Source: an uncultured Bacteroidales bacterium (GTDB taxonomy: Bacteria > Bacteroidota > Bacteroidia > Bacteroidales > Paludibacteraceae). Taken from it: a stretch of 64,000 nucleotides of DNA. This document shows positions 51,260-61,897 of this stretch, one piece after another. The stretch spans positions 1 through 64,000 of the forward strand of contig CADCEV010000002.1 in the NCBI GenBank assembly GCA_902800525.1, in the 5' to 3' direction. Position numbers and translations under genes: made by a program. Under the pieces are notes generated by a model that was not told where the DNA came from, ran no database searches, and was given only the letters and a program-made list of their open reading frames with translations. Within the stretch, counting starts at the first letter, position 1; the number at the start of each line of letters is the position of its first letter.

Positions 51260-52567
51260 TTAATCGACAGATTTAAAAACCCTCAGCCATTGTGTTTTGA
51301 GTTTTCCTGTTCCGCCTGCTTCATTGCCCGGCAGCCAACTCTGTGCTAAGAAGAACATCGGCTCCTTCGGCAGCGTGTTCGGCATACGCAGTACTTCCAT
51401 GTTGTTCACGTACCAAATCAGCTCTGTCTTCGTCCAGCGGAACGTATATACGTGGTACAACGAACGAAGCATACCCGTCAGATCAACCATCTTCGTGTGA
51501 GCGCCATCTACCAATCCCAACTGGTGTACATTGCCGTTAAAATGATACAAAGCTACCATCGGCTTGCCTTGCTTGCCTGTCGTCAGACCGAAGAAATGGT
51601 GACCGATGCCCTGACTACGCACTTTCGCCATGAACATACCGGACTCCTGCATGAACACCTCTTTGGTATTCATCACATCCGATGTGTAGTTGAATACATG
51701 CTCCACAAAGCCTTTCTTCTCGTCCCAAGCCACGGCTTTCTTGCTCTCCTCGCGCGTCTCTAAGTCCATACGACCCTCGGCAAAGAACGTGTTCTTGCCG
51801 CCGTTATAGGCCTGCAACTCACTCGTGCGTGAGTGACCGTCCTTCATCGCTGGATTGGCATATCCGTAGCCCGGCTTCCAGTTCTTTGAACTCGACATAT
51901 CGTCCTCAAAAGAAGGACGGAACAGCTCAGCCCAATCTATCTTCTCCTCGCGGGACTCGAAATAGAACTTGATATCTTCCGAGTTCGCCAGCTCCTGATA
52001 GCGGTTGTACGTCTTGTACTCCTCCGAGTGCTCCCAGCGTTTGGCATCTGCCCAAAAAGCATTCCGTTTCTGGAAATCCTCCGTCGAGGTCTCCTTCTCC
52101 AGCTCCATCAAATGCTTCAATTCCGGCGAATTAGCCACTTTCTGGTAGTTCTTGTAGAATGCAGAACGGTAGATCATGTTGAACATCCTGCGCTCGCTCG
52201 CGGAAATGGAGTTATCCTCGCGGTTCTGCAGAACGCCGTTTTCTTGCGACTTCAGGAAAGCTTGGAAGGTCTCGTTCTCCAACGCGTACTTATATCCTTT
52301 CATACGCAATGTGGAACTCAGACGGTCCAAGGTCTTCATCTTGCGGCCTTCATCGGTATCCGAGTACTTGCGGTTCTTCATCTCGCTCATCTTTTCCTGG
52401 AAATTTGATTGCTCGATGATTGCTTTTAACTCTTTGTACTCTGCCAATTCAGGCGATTTCTCTATGGCTCGCCAACGCTTGACACGTTCCTGCATGTCGT
52501 GAATGTTCTTTTCAAACTGCTCTGCTGAGAGCATTTTTCCGGTCAGTCGGGCTGTAAATAGATTCAT
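51260..52567 (-). CDS. Protein with charged repeats and GH16-like jelly-roll domain
   Basis: A 435-residue protein without a signal peptide. Residues about 10-235 form a charged helical region with imperfect repeats (SPELAEYKELKAI; SPELKHLMELEKE; SEEYKTYNRYQELANSEDIKFYFES). Residues about 245-435 resemble a GH16/laminarinase jelly roll, with YHVYTFRWTKTELIWYVNNMEVLRM and the closing FFLAQSWLPGNEAGGTGKLKTQWLRVF. The usual ExDxE catalytic motif is not visible, so a binding rather than hydrolytic role is possible. It sits between a LOG gene and kdsA, linked by octamer tracts. Function unknown. Confidence 0.6.
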   Translation of the reverse strand: MNLFTARLTGKMLSAEQFEKNIHDMQERVKRWRAIEKSPELAEYKELKAIIEQSNFQEKMSEMKNRKYSDTDEGRKMKTLDRLSSTLRMKGYKYALENETFQAFLKSQENGVLQNREDNSISASERRMFNMIYRSAFYKNYQKVANSPELKHLMELEKETSTEDFQKRNAFWADAKRWEHSEEYKTYNRYQELANSEDIKFYFESREEKIDWAELFRPSFEDDMSSSKNWKPGYGYANPAMKDGHSRTSELQAYNGGKNTFFAEGRMDLETREESKKAVAWDEKKGFVEHVFNYTSDVMNTKEVFMQESGMFMAKVRSQGIGHHFFGLTTGKQGKPMVALYHFNGNVHQLGLVDGAHTKMVDLTGMLRSLYHVYTFRWTKTELIWYVNNMEVLRMPNTLPKEPMFFLAQSWLPGNEAGGTGKLKTQWLRVFKSVD

Positions 52568-52572
52568 ATAAT

Positions 52573-52628
52573 ATAACGATTTAACAATTTAACAAATTAA
52601 CGGTTTAACGGCTTAACAGTTTAACGAG
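52573..52628. repeat. 8-nt tandem repeat TTAACNNN between LOG and GH16-like genes
   Basis: Seven octamers; the last units encode SLNC and the stop codon of the LOG gene, as in rfbD. Confidence 0.92.
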
Positions 52629-53145
52629 TTGAATAACTCCTCAAGTGTGTCAACAAAAACAGGCTTGTATGCTTCTTGTTCGGGAATGAAATGCAGGCCT
52701 CGCATCAGTTCGATCTGCTGTTTCAAGGGCTCATAAAAGCCTTTGTAGTTCAGCACATATGTCGGTTTGTGGTGTTCGCCCACGATTGCGGATGACACAA
52801 CATCCATCATCTCGTCCAATGTACCGTAACTGCCCGGCAGACATACCACCACATCCGCCATGTCGCGCATGGCTTGTTTGCGTTCGGACATGCTCCGGAC
52901 GCGGTACATCTCGTCGCAGTTATTGGCTTTCCGACCGCAGGAGATGATCCGCGGAGGAATTACTCCGATCACATATCCGCCGGCTGCTTTGGCGGAATCA
53001 CTCACGCGGGACATCAGTCCTCCGGTCGCGCCGCCATAAATCAGCACATAGCCGTTCTCGCCGAGCCATGTCCCTAACGCATCCCCAAGTCCCAAATACT
53101 CCTCAGGGATAGCATCCTTTGCCGAACAATATACTGCTACTTTCA

Positions 53146-53146
<1 letters not shown>
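52613..53146 (-). CDS. LOG family protein (cytokinin riboside monophosphate phosphoribohydrolase-like)
   Basis: A 177-residue Rossmann protein with GGATGGLMSRVSDSAK and the LOG motif LPGSYGTLDEMMDVV, a variant of PGGxGTxxE. LOG enzymes split nucleoside monophosphates of modified adenines to free base and ribose phosphate. Its start overlaps the gyrB stop by one base (TAATG). The last residues, NSLNC, are encoded by a TTAAC octamer tract. Confidence 0.85.
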
Positions 53147-55179
<2,033 letters not shown>

Positions 55180-55201
55180 CTATTTTGTATTTTATTTCTT
55201 T

Positions 55202-56701
55202 TCAATTCTTCTTGATTTTGGCTTCTCCGGCGATCACCTGGCTGTTGTTTTGCATGATCGACGCCATATCAACGCCGGTCGCCTCTTTGATCACCTCCAT
55301 CGTCTGCCGCATTACCACAGGCACGTTTCCGCTGATACCCGCAGCCTCGGAGCCGCTCGTACCATACACATGCACGTCATTGATGCTCGTCAACGGCTCT
55401 GCCACTTTCGCTGCTACTTCCGGCAGAATCTTCACCATCATCTCTGCGATCGCAGCTCCGTTGTATTTCTTGTAAGCCTCGGCTTTCTTATCCATCGCAA
55501 CTGCCTCTGCCTCACCTTTCGCCTTGATTGCAGCTGCTTCCGCTTCTCCGACAGCCTTGATACCCGCTGCCTCTTGCTGTTTAGCGAACAACTCCGCCTC
55601 CGCCTGTGCTTTGATAGCCGCCGCTTTCTGCTCCGCCTCATAACGCTCAGCCTCTGCTTTGCGCTTACGTTGCTCTAATTCTGCCGCTGCGTCGATCTCT
55701 TTCTGGTACTTGTCCGCATCTGCTTGCTTGTTGATTTTCGCCTCCAACAGTTTCTCCTGGATTGCAATCTCCTGCTCACGGAGTATCTGCTCTTGTTTGG
55801 CTTTCTCCACCTCAGCCTCCACGCTCAGACGGTTGATCTCTTTCTGCCTCTCTTGCTGACGAATCGACTTGGCGGCCTCTGCCTCCACCGTCTTGACATT
55901 GATCTCGCGAGCCTGCTCCTGACGCTGAATCTCGTACGCCGCATCAGCTATCGCCGACTGCGTATCCGCCTGTTTCTTCAGATCTGCCTGCTTAACCGCC
56001 AACTCGGTATTCTTGATCGCTATCTCTGTCTCAGCTGCCACACGCGCATCATTCGCCTCTTTCGACGCCAATGCCCGAGCTATCGCCACGTCACGCTCCG
56101 CATTCGCCTTGTTGATCGAAGCCTCTTTCGTGATCTTACACGTGTTATCGGCTCCCAAAGCATGAATCAAACCCTCTCCGTCCGTGATCGACTGTATGTT
56201 ACAACTCAGAATCTCAATACCTAATTTCGCCATATCCGGAGCGGCTTTCTCTTGAATCTGGTTCGAGAACCCGTCGCGGTCCACGTTCAACGAACGCAGA
56301 TCCTGCGTTCCGATGATCTCACGCATGTTTCCTTGCAGCGAATCACGGATCTCGGAAGCAATCTGCTCGCGCGTCTTACCTAAGAAGTTCGCAGCTGCCG
56401 TCGCTATCAACTCCGGAGCAATGCGCACTTTCGCTACTGCATCTACATCCACATTGATGAAGTCCGATGTCGGAACGGGTGAATCGGTCTTTATATCCAC
56501 ACTCAACTGACCCAAATACAATTTATCCACCTTCTGTAGTCCCGGAATACGCAGACCACCGGTTCCGATCAGAAATTTCGGCTTGCGACGAGGCCAACCG
56601 GATATTACTAACGCCTGATTCGGAGACGTCTTGACATACGAAAGCACCAGAAGAAGCACTAAGGCTACTACGATGGCAATAATGATTGCGTTCTCTGACA
56701 T
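55202..56701 (-). CDS. SPFH/flotillin-like membrane protein
   Basis: A 499-residue protein with one N-terminal membrane anchor (AIIIAIVVALVLLLVLSYV) followed by an SPFH/band 7 domain (about 30-215: GGLRIPGLQKVDKLYLGQLSVDIKT, LRSLNVDRDGFSNQIQEKA, LGIEILSCNIQSITDGEGLIHALG) and a long coiled coil (about 240-450) rich in Glu, Ala, Lys and Gln. Flotillins organise membrane microdomains. I start at ATG 56701 because it places the membrane segment first; an ATG at 56758, also after the promoter, would add about 19 residues. A strong promoter lies upstream, divergent from tRNA-Glu. Confidence 0.82.
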   Translation of the reverse strand: MSENAIIIAIVVALVLLLVLSYVKTSPNQALVISGWPRRKPKFLIGTGGLRIPGLQKVDKLYLGQLSVDIKTDSPVPTSDFINVDVDAVAKVRIAPELIATAAANFLGKTREQIASEIRDSLQGNMREIIGTQDLRSLNVDRDGFSNQIQEKAAPDMAKLGIEILSCNIQSITDGEGLIHALGADNTCKITKEASINKANAERDVAIARALASKEANDARVAAETEIAIKNTELAVKQADLKKQADTQSAIADAAYEIQRQEQAREINVKTVEAEAAKSIRQQERQKEINRLSVEAEVEKAKQEQILREQEIAIQEKLLEAKINKQADADKYQKEIDAAAELEQRKRKAEAERYEAEQKAAAIKAQAEAELFAKQQEAAGIKAVGEAEAAAIKAKGEAEAVAMDKKAEAYKKYNGAAIAEMMVKILPEVAAKVAEPLTSINDVHVYGTSGSEAAGISGNVPVVMRQTMEVIKEATGVDMASIMQNNSQVIAGEAKIKKN

Positions 56702-56785
56702 AATGGTATCTGTTTTTATGGGTTTATTCCTTATATTATTACGTCCGCGCACAGACATGTTGTACGCGCGCACACGAAATTCGGC

Positions 56786-56817
56786 ACAAAGGTACGAAAA
56801 AATTTTGACATATGCAA
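56786..56817 (-). promoter_or_regulatory. SPFH gene promoter
   Basis: TTTG (56814-56817), 20 nt, TACCTTTG (56786-56793), then TGCCG on the minus strand. It faces away from the tRNA-Glu promoter across an A-rich 47-nt gap. Confidence 0.88.
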
Positions 56818-56864
56818 AAAAAATTACAAAAAAATGCAAAAAATGCAAAAAAAATGCTAAAATA

Positions 56865-56896
56865 TTTGCGTATGTCAAGAAAAAGTAGTACCTTTG
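56865..56896 (+). promoter_or_regulatory. tRNA-Glu promoter
   Basis: TTTG (56865-56868), 20 nt, TACCTTTG (56889-56896), then CACCCGC; spacer CGTATGTCAAGAAAAAG. Confidence 0.9.
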
Positions 56897-56941
56897 CACC
56901 CGCTTTCCGAAAATTCTTATTTCCGGAGACAAAAGACAAAT

Positions 56942-56978
56942 GTCAATTGTCAATTATCAATTGTCAATTATCAATTGT
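56942..56978. repeat. 7-nt repeat AATTGTC/AATTATC before tRNA-Glu
   Basis: Five alternating heptamers between the promoter and the tRNA-Glu gene. They would be part of the tRNA precursor 5' end. Confidence 0.88.
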
Positions 56979-56983
56979 CGCGA

Positions 56984-57055
56984 GGTGCCATCGTATAACG
57001 GTTAGTACTCAAGATTTTCATTCTTGCAATAGGGGTTCGATTCCCCTTGGCACTA
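56984..57055 (+). tRNA. tRNA-Glu (anticodon TTC)
   Basis: Acceptor GGTGCCA/TGGCACT (first pair G-T), anticodon stem CAAGA/TCTTG with loop TTTTCAT, T arm GGGG/CCCC, discriminator A. No CCA encoded. Confidence 0.94.
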
Positions 57056-57134
57056 CAAAGACCTTCCCTAAAGTCAAGTCCAATGGCAAATCCTCTCAAT
57101 GCCTACGGATAGTAACTAATGAGTGTTTCGCCTC

Positions 57135-57182
57135 TTAACGTTTTAACAGCTTAACAATTTAACAGCTTAACGTTTTAAAGTG
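57135..57182. repeat. 8-nt tandem repeat TTAACNNN before rpsT
   Basis: Six octamers (TTAACGTT, AGC, AAT, AGC, CGTT, TTAAAGTG) in the 154-nt leader between tRNA-Glu and rpsT. Confidence 0.88.
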
Positions 57183-57209
57183 CGAAGCACATAAAAACTA
57201 AAAAACAAG

Positions 57210-57464
57210 ATGGCAAATCACAAATCATCTTTGAAGCGTATCCGCCAAACGGCCGCTCGCAAAGCTCACAATCATTACTACGCTAAAACAGCGCGTAACG
57301 CTGTGCGCGACCTTCGTAAAACCACTGACAAAGCTGCAGCAGCTGCTGCCCTGCCTAAAGTAAGTTCTATGTTGGACAAACTGGCTAAGCGTCACATCAT
57401 TCACACGAACAAAGCTGCGAACCTCAAATCAAAGCTCGCTCGTATGATCAACAAATTGGCGTAA
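57210..57464 (+). CDS. rpsT: 30S ribosomal protein S20
   Basis: Small basic ribosomal protein that binds 16S rRNA. The 84-residue protein has the usual start [21 protein letters not shown] and is rich in Lys, Arg and Ala, ending [13 protein letters not shown]. It probably shares the tRNA-Glu promoter, as no other one is visible in the 154 nt between them. A terminator follows. Confidence 0.96.
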   Translation: MANHKSSLKRIRQTAARKAHNHYYAKTARNAVRDLRKTTDKAAAAAALPKVSSMLDKLAKRHIIHTNKAANLKSKLARMINKLA

Positions 57465-57483
57465 TCAGATACGCAAAGGTCAA

Positions 57484-57514
57484 AAGAAGAACCCCCGTGG
57501 TTCTTCTTTTTTTT
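57484..57514 (+). terminator. rpsT terminator
   Basis: AAGAAGAAC (57484-57492), loop CCCCGTG, GTTCTTCTT (57500-57508), followed by TTTTTT to 57514. Confidence 0.93.
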
Positions 57515-57568
57515 ATCTCCCCCTTTTTGTCATAAAAGCACTATCCTTGCAAGAAAAATGCACTTTTA

Positions 57569-57600
57569 TTTGCATAATTCAAAAAAAAGTACTACCTTTG
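57569..57600 (+). promoter_or_regulatory. AraC-type gene promoter
   Basis: TTTG (57569-57572), 20 nt, TACCTTTG (57593-57600), then CACCG. Confidence 0.88.
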
Positions 57601-57626
57601 CACCGAATTTCAATACTTTTATTAAG

Positions 57627-58472
57627 ATGAAAGAGAATAATATACCTATTGTTGATTGCCCGTATGGCGATTACATGATCGGAGATGCCAGTGGTAAACT
57701 CATGAATGAATACGGCCGTTACCCCTGTAAAATCACCTGCGGTGTCTATGCGCTCCTGGTCCGCGGAACAGCGCACGCTACCATCAACGTCACCGAGTAC
57801 GACTTCAAGCAAAACGACGTACTGCTCCTCGAACCCGGCAGTTTCCTCCTGATCCGCGAGTTCTCCGAAGATGCACTCGTCTATTGGATCGTCTTTGGCA
57901 GCAAGTTCCTCGAGAAATATACGGTTAATAACCGCATGTCCCTCTCCTCGTTACAGCTCCATTCGCCCAAAGTCTCCATCAGCGAAAACCACGCACAAGT
58001 CATGCACAAGATGTACGACACCATCGTCGCTGCCTTGAATGCCACTCCTTCCATGCTCGACACCGAGAAAATGGTACATATCTTCAATCTTCTACGCACC
58101 TCGTACGCCAAGTACGCACACGAACAGGACGAATACCTCGTCAAACCCCTTGACCGCAAAACGGAGATCTACCAGGACTACTGCCAACTCGTTCTGCAAC
58201 ATTACCACGAATGGCATCATGTCAGCCAGTATGCGGACGCCATGCGTCTCACATTGCCTCACCTCTGTTCCACTATCAAATCCGTTGGAGAACGAACAGC
58301 CGGTGACATCATCATCGAAGCCATCATCACGGACGCCAAGAGCCAGCTGAAGATCACCAACCGACAGATCAAAGAGATTGCCCTCAATCTCGGTTTTGAC
58401 AACGTAGCGTTCTTCAACCGTTTCTTCAAATCCCACGTCGGCGTAACACCCAAATCCTACCGTAACGCGTGA
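57627..58472 (+). CDS. AraC family transcriptional regulator
   Basis: A 281-residue DNA-binding regulator. The N-terminal cupin-like sensor region (about 15-140) is followed by a C-terminal AraC domain (about 185-281) with two helix-turn-helices: the first near HHVSQYADAMRLTLPHLCSTIKSV, the second with NRQIKEIALNLGFDNVAFFNRFFKSHVGVTPKSYRNA, a clear family match. I start at ATG 57627, after the promoter. Target and ligand are unknown; the next gene downstream has its own promoter and could be a target. Confidence 0.9.
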   Translation: MKENNIPIVDCPYGDYMIGDASGKLMNEYGRYPCKITCGVYALLVRGTAHATINVTEYDFKQNDVLLLEPGSFLLIREFSEDALVYWIVFGSKFLEKYTVNNRMSLSSLQLHSPKVSISENHAQVMHKMYDTIVAALNATPSMLDTEKMVHIFNLLRTSYAKYAHEQDEYLVKPLDRKTEIYQDYCQLVLQHYHEWHHVSQYADAMRLTLPHLCSTIKSVGERTAGDIIIEAIITDAKSQLKITNRQIKEIALNLGFDNVAFFNRFFKSHVGVTPKSYRNA

Positions 58473-58520
58473 TAAGCCGGGTAATACGATAGTTTCCCAA
58501 CATTTTTCCCAACTCATAAA

Positions 58521-58552
58521 TTTGCACATATCACTAAAAAGCAGTACCTTTG
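58521..58552 (+). promoter_or_regulatory. Lipoprotein promoter
   Basis: TTTG (58521-58524), 20 nt, TACCTTTG (58545-58552), then TGCCG. Confidence 0.88.
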
Positions 58553-58582
58553 TGCCGTCAAATCAAACTGGTTTGATGGCAC
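58552..58582 (+). promoter_or_regulatory. Hairpin at the 5' end of the lipoprotein mRNA
   Basis: GTGCCGTCAAA pairs with TTTGATGGCAC (one G-T pair), loop about 9 nt. It starts at the -7 box and would form at or next to the 5' end of the transcript, about 30 nt before the ATG. Confidence 0.6.
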
Positions 58583-58611
58583 TTATTTTACAACTTTATA
58601 AATTTACTATT

Positions 58612-59139
58612 ATGAAAAAGAGATTCTTATTTTTATTACTCACGTGTGCGGCTCTGTTTGCTTGCAAACCCGCTGAAGAACCACAAACTAACACCATCAG
58701 CGAGGAATTGCTGAAGAGTTATTTCCCTTATCAAGAAACGGATAGGATAGCGTTTTTTAACGATCTCATCGGCGATATGAATTATACGGTGGTTAAAACT
58801 TCGTTCTTAAACGAGGAAGGCCAAATGATTCTTACAGTTGTCATGGAAGGTGCAAATATCCGCGGCGATAAATTATGTCATCTCTCACTGCAAGCAATAG
58901 TTACTGATAATCATATCTTAAACATAGGATACAATCAAGCATTGATAAGCGACGATATGATAAACGCGAATAATATTTCATCTTATGCAAGTGGGACTTT
59001 TGTTTATGACGTGCAAAAAGACGGAAATTTGCCCCAAACCATCAAACTATCCAACGAAAGCATCATCAAACAACAGGAAGGCCTGACTTATTTCCTGGAT
59101 TATGATTCGGAAAAGTGGTATTTCAAAAAGAGATTGTAA
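58612..59139 (+). CDS. Small lipoprotein, unknown function
   Basis: A 175-residue lipoprotein (lipobox LFAC, Cys near residue 17) that I do not recognise. The mature part has a polar linker, then a mixed beta-rich sequence with repeated aromatic residues, and a C-terminal DYDSEKWYFKKRL. It has its own promoter with a 5' hairpin and a strong terminator, so it is a single-gene unit. The lower GC content hints at fast evolution or transfer. It follows the AraC regulator, possibly as its target. Confidence 0.7.
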   Translation: MKKRFLFLLLTCAALFACKPAEEPQTNTISEELLKSYFPYQETDRIAFFNDLIGDMNYTVVKTSFLNEEGQMILTVVMEGANIRGDKLCHLSLQAIVTDNHILNIGYNQALISDDMINANNISSYASGTFVYDVQKDGNLPQTIKLSNESIIKQQEGLTYFLDYDSEKWYFKKRL

Positions 59140-59141
59140 AT

Positions 59142-59188
59142 AAGCACACATCAAAAAAACGCTCACGAAGAGCGTTTTTTTTGTGCTT
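59142..59188. terminator. Bidirectional terminator between lipoprotein gene and rfbB
   Basis: AAAAAAACGCTC, loop ACGAA, GAGCGTTTTTTTT, extended by AAGCACA/TGTGCTT on the outside. A/T runs on both sides allow it to act on both strands. Confidence 0.92.
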
Positions 59189-59210
59189 ACGGACGATTTC
59201 TATAGGTTCA

Positions 59211-60344
59211 TTAACGGTTCTTATACATATCGTCATAATACTTCTCATAATCGCCGGAAGTGATGTTGTCGAGCCATTCCTGATTGTCCAAATACCATTG
59301 AACGGTCTTCTCGATTCCCTCCTCGAACTGCAAACTCGGCTCCCAGCCAAGTTCTTTTTGCAGCTTCGTCGAGTCGATTGCATAGCGCATATCGTGTCCC
59401 GCACGGTCCGTAACATATGTAATAAGGTCCAAATCTGCTCCTTCAGGACGACCCAATAATTTATCAACCGTCTTGATAATCGTCTTGATAATATCGATAT
59501 TCTTCCACTCGTTAAAACCGCCGATATTATAGGTCTCAGCTATCGTACCTTTATGGAAAATCAAATCAATCGCCCGCGCATGATCCACTACATACAACCA
59601 ATCGCGCACGTTCTCACCCTTGCCATATACAGGCAGCGGCTTGCGATGACGGATATTATTGATAAACAGCGGGATCAACTTCTCCGGAAACTGATAAGGA
59701 CCATAGTTATTCGAGCAGTTGGTTACGATCGTCGGCATGCCATATGTATCATGGAAAGCACGTACGAAATGATCCGAAGAGGCCTTTGAAGCCGAATACG
59801 GCGAGTGAGGATTGTATTTCGTGGTCTCATAGAAGAAATCCTCTCCGTACGCCAAATGATGCTCCGCAGACGAAGCCGTAGTGGTAAACGGCGGCTCAAT
59901 ACCTTCGGGGTGCGTCAGTTTCAATGCGCCATAGACCTCATCCGTGGAGATGTGATAGAAACGCTTGCCCTCAAACTTCTCCGGCAATGACTCCCAATAC
60001 AGTTTCGCAGCCTGCAACATACTCAACGTACCCATTACGTTCGTACGCGCAAAAGTGAACGGATCTTTGATCGAACGGTCCACATGGCTCTCTGCCGCCA
60101 AATGAATAACACCGGTTACGTGCTCTTCTTGCATCAGCGCATAAATCGTGTCAAAATCGCAGATGTCCGCACGTACGAAACGATAATTCGGCTTGTCCTC
60201 AATGTCTTTGAGGTTTGCCAAGTTACCGGCATAAGTCAGTTTGTCCACATTGATAATTCGGTACTCAGGGTACTTGTTCACGAACAGCCGTACTACATGG
60301 CTTCCGATAAATCCGGCTCCGCCGGTAATAATAATACTTTGCAT
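59211..60344 (-). CDS. rfbB: dTDP-glucose 4,6-dehydratase
   Basis: Second step of dTDP-L-rhamnose synthesis, using a tightly bound NAD. The 377-residue protein has IIITGGAGFIGSHVVRLFV, HLAAESHVDRSIKDPFTF, ISTDEVYGAL and YSASKASSDHFVRAFHDTYG with the catalytic Tyr and Lys, plus TNCSNNYGPYQFPEKLIP. I start at ATG 60344 (MQSIIITGG); a longer frame runs into heptamer repeats upstream. rfbC and rfbD are about 52 kb away on the same strand, so the pathway genes are split. Confidence 0.95.
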   Translation of the reverse strand: MQSIIITGGAGFIGSHVVRLFVNKYPEYRIINVDKLTYAGNLANLKDIEDKPNYRFVRADICDFDTIYALMQEEHVTGVIHLAAESHVDRSIKDPFTFARTNVMGTLSMLQAAKLYWESLPEKFEGKRFYHISTDEVYGALKLTHPEGIEPPFTTTASSAEHHLAYGEDFFYETTKYNPHSPYSASKASSDHFVRAFHDTYGMPTIVTNCSNNYGPYQFPEKLIPLFINNIRHRKPLPVYGKGENVRDWLYVVDHARAIDLIFHKGTIAETYNIGGFNEWKNIDIIKTIIKTVDKLLGRPEGADLDLITYVTDRAGHDMRYAIDSTKLQKELGWEPSLQFEEGIEKTVQWYLDNQEWLDNITSGDYEKYYDDMYKNR

Positions 60345-60345
60345 A

Positions 60346-60397
60346 TAATTATGAATTGTAAATTGTTCATTAATTGTAAATTGTGCATTGTGAATTA
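60346..60397. repeat. 7-nt repeat ATTGTGA/ATTGTAA before rfbB
   Basis: Six to seven heptamers, the same type as before dnaG, fill the CotH-rfbB gap; the CotH stop codon lies in the last unit. Confidence 0.85.
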
Positions 60398-61897
60398 CCA
60401 ATATATCGACGCTGCTTTTGTACGGAAATAATTACTGAAAGCACTTCCATCGTTGCCGCCGGTCAGCAGGCAATACTCTTTATCTCCGTCGTCTCTTCTT
60501 GTCTGGTCAGTAATCGTCATTTCCGTTCCGGTGTCATTGCGTACATAATCCTTCACCAAGTTCTGCAGCGTCTGAATGCGCGCTATCGCAGCGTCCGGCT
60601 CCATATACTCCGGATCTGTGACAATCGTCTTCAGGTAACTCTTATAAGTCTCTTCATACGCCGGAATACTCAGCACTTTTCGTACTAACAACCGGTCTCC
60701 TCCACGGCTTCCCCAATTCAGCGGATCTTGCTTTCCCGAGTCCTGCATACCATTGATCGGCTTGCTCGTTCCAAGCGTGTTATCATAGTCGTACGGAATG
60801 AAGTAGAACCGATGGTTTTGATCAAAATAGAAATAGTAGTTATTGGCATTCACCCAATAATCATCCCACATTCCAACTGCCACGTTTACAGCCAAATAGC
60901 GCAGGAACAAGTCCACATCCATATGTTCCTCCAAATAACTCTTCAATGCGTCACTACCGCTTGGCAACGGGCGCATCTGTTCCATGAAATCCACTAACTC
61001 CTGTTGGGCGGCACTCAGGTTCTTCTTATTGGTCTTGAGCGCGTATGAATAAGCATGCTCATCATCCGCCACACCCATTTTGTTGATTCCCCCAGCATTG
61101 AAATCACTCAAGTCCGCCGGACCATTTGAGTTATACGCCGCTTTCCATAGATTGCCTGTTTTGTCCGGCAGTTTACCGTCTTTGTATCTTCCGTCCCGCC
61201 ATCCGTTACGCACACCCTCTATCATGGCATACACACCGAAATAAGCCGGTTTGGCATCGCCCTGCACATGGATATACAGCCGGCAATAACTGGCTCGCGG
61301 AGCTGACCACACGCCGAAACGGCGAAAGAGATCATAGCAGAAAATCTCACGGCAGTAAGCCGGATCGCCGTTGAAATACTTGAGTACCACCCGGTCGCTT
61401 CCGAAGAAACGTTCCCCCGAAGCGTACTCCGTGAACTTGACACCGAAATGGCAATGATGCCAATCCGTGTTTTCCGCGTTATGTTTCTGCCCGTATTCGC
61501 CTTCAGGACGATGTCTGCTGGTGTTTCCACGTGGACGCACTCCCACACTGTCACGCACAAACGTCTGACCGTCTTTCGTGAACGAAAAAGCAGCAGGCAC
61601 ATAAATGGTGTTGTCCTTGTTCTTGTCGTAGTTGCTCAGATAAGTATTCCAGTCCTCTTCCGTGAAAGTCAGCCGAATCTCCGGAACCGCTGCCAAATCA
61701 TATAAATATTCCTGATCGCGATGCTGCGAAGGATTAGTATTGTCTGTCGGATGATTAGTCAGCGAATCTGTCGGATGATTAGTTAGCGAATCTTTCGGAG
61801 TATCAGTCGGCGTGTTGGTCGGAGCGTTATACGGACTACATCCCGCTAACACTACTGCCAGCAGAAACAAGACGCTATAACGAATTTTCTCTTTCAT
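60395..61897 (-). CDS. CotH kinase family lipoprotein
   Basis: A 500-residue lipoprotein (lipobox LAGC, Cys near residue 20) of the CotH family, secreted or surface proteins with a protein-kinase-like fold. Blocks are VGVRPRGNTSRHRPEGEYGQ, LRYLAVNVAVGMWDDYWVNANNYYFYFD and FYFIPYDYDNTLGTSKPI, the family signature. The N-terminal linker (residues 21-60) is TNHPTDSLTNHPTDN, a repeat coded by a 24-nt DNA unit. It overlaps birA by 4 nt. The function is inferred from CotH; the target is unknown. Confidence 0.85.
   Translation of the reverse strand: MKEKIRYSVLFLLAVVLAGCSPYNAPTNTPTDTPKDSLTNHPTDSLTNHPTDNTNPSQHRDQEYLYDLAAVPEIRLTFTEEDWNTYLSNYDKNKDNTIYVPAAFSFTKDGQTFVRDSVGVRPRGNTSRHRPEGEYGQKHNAENTDWHHCHFGVKFTEYASGERFFGSDRVVLKYFNGDPAYCREIFCYDLFRRFGVWSAPRASYCRLYIHVQGDAKPAYFGVYAMIEGVRNGWRDGRYKDGKLPDKTGNLWKAAYNSNGPADLSDFNAGGINKMGVADDEHAYSYALKTNKKNLSAAQQELVDFMEQMRPLPSGSDALKSYLEEHMDVDLFLRYLAVNVAVGMWDDYWVNANNYYFYFDQNHRFYFIPYDYDNTLGTSKPINGMQDSGKQDPLNWGSRGGDRLLVRKVLSIPAYEETYKSYLKTIVTDPEYMEPDAAIARIQTLQNLVKDYVRNDTGTEMTITDQTRRDDGDKEYCLLTGGNDGSAFSNYFRTKAASIYW
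61732..61826. repeat. 24-nt repeats encoding the CotH linker
   Basis: A 24-nt unit coding TNHPTDSL is present about two to three times with degenerate copies on both sides. It follows the lipobox and forms a spacer. Confidence 0.8.

Noticed and set aside
57056..57209. Small peptide gene between tRNA-Glu and rpsT
   Set aside because: The only ATG frame is under ten codons, with no conservation clue.
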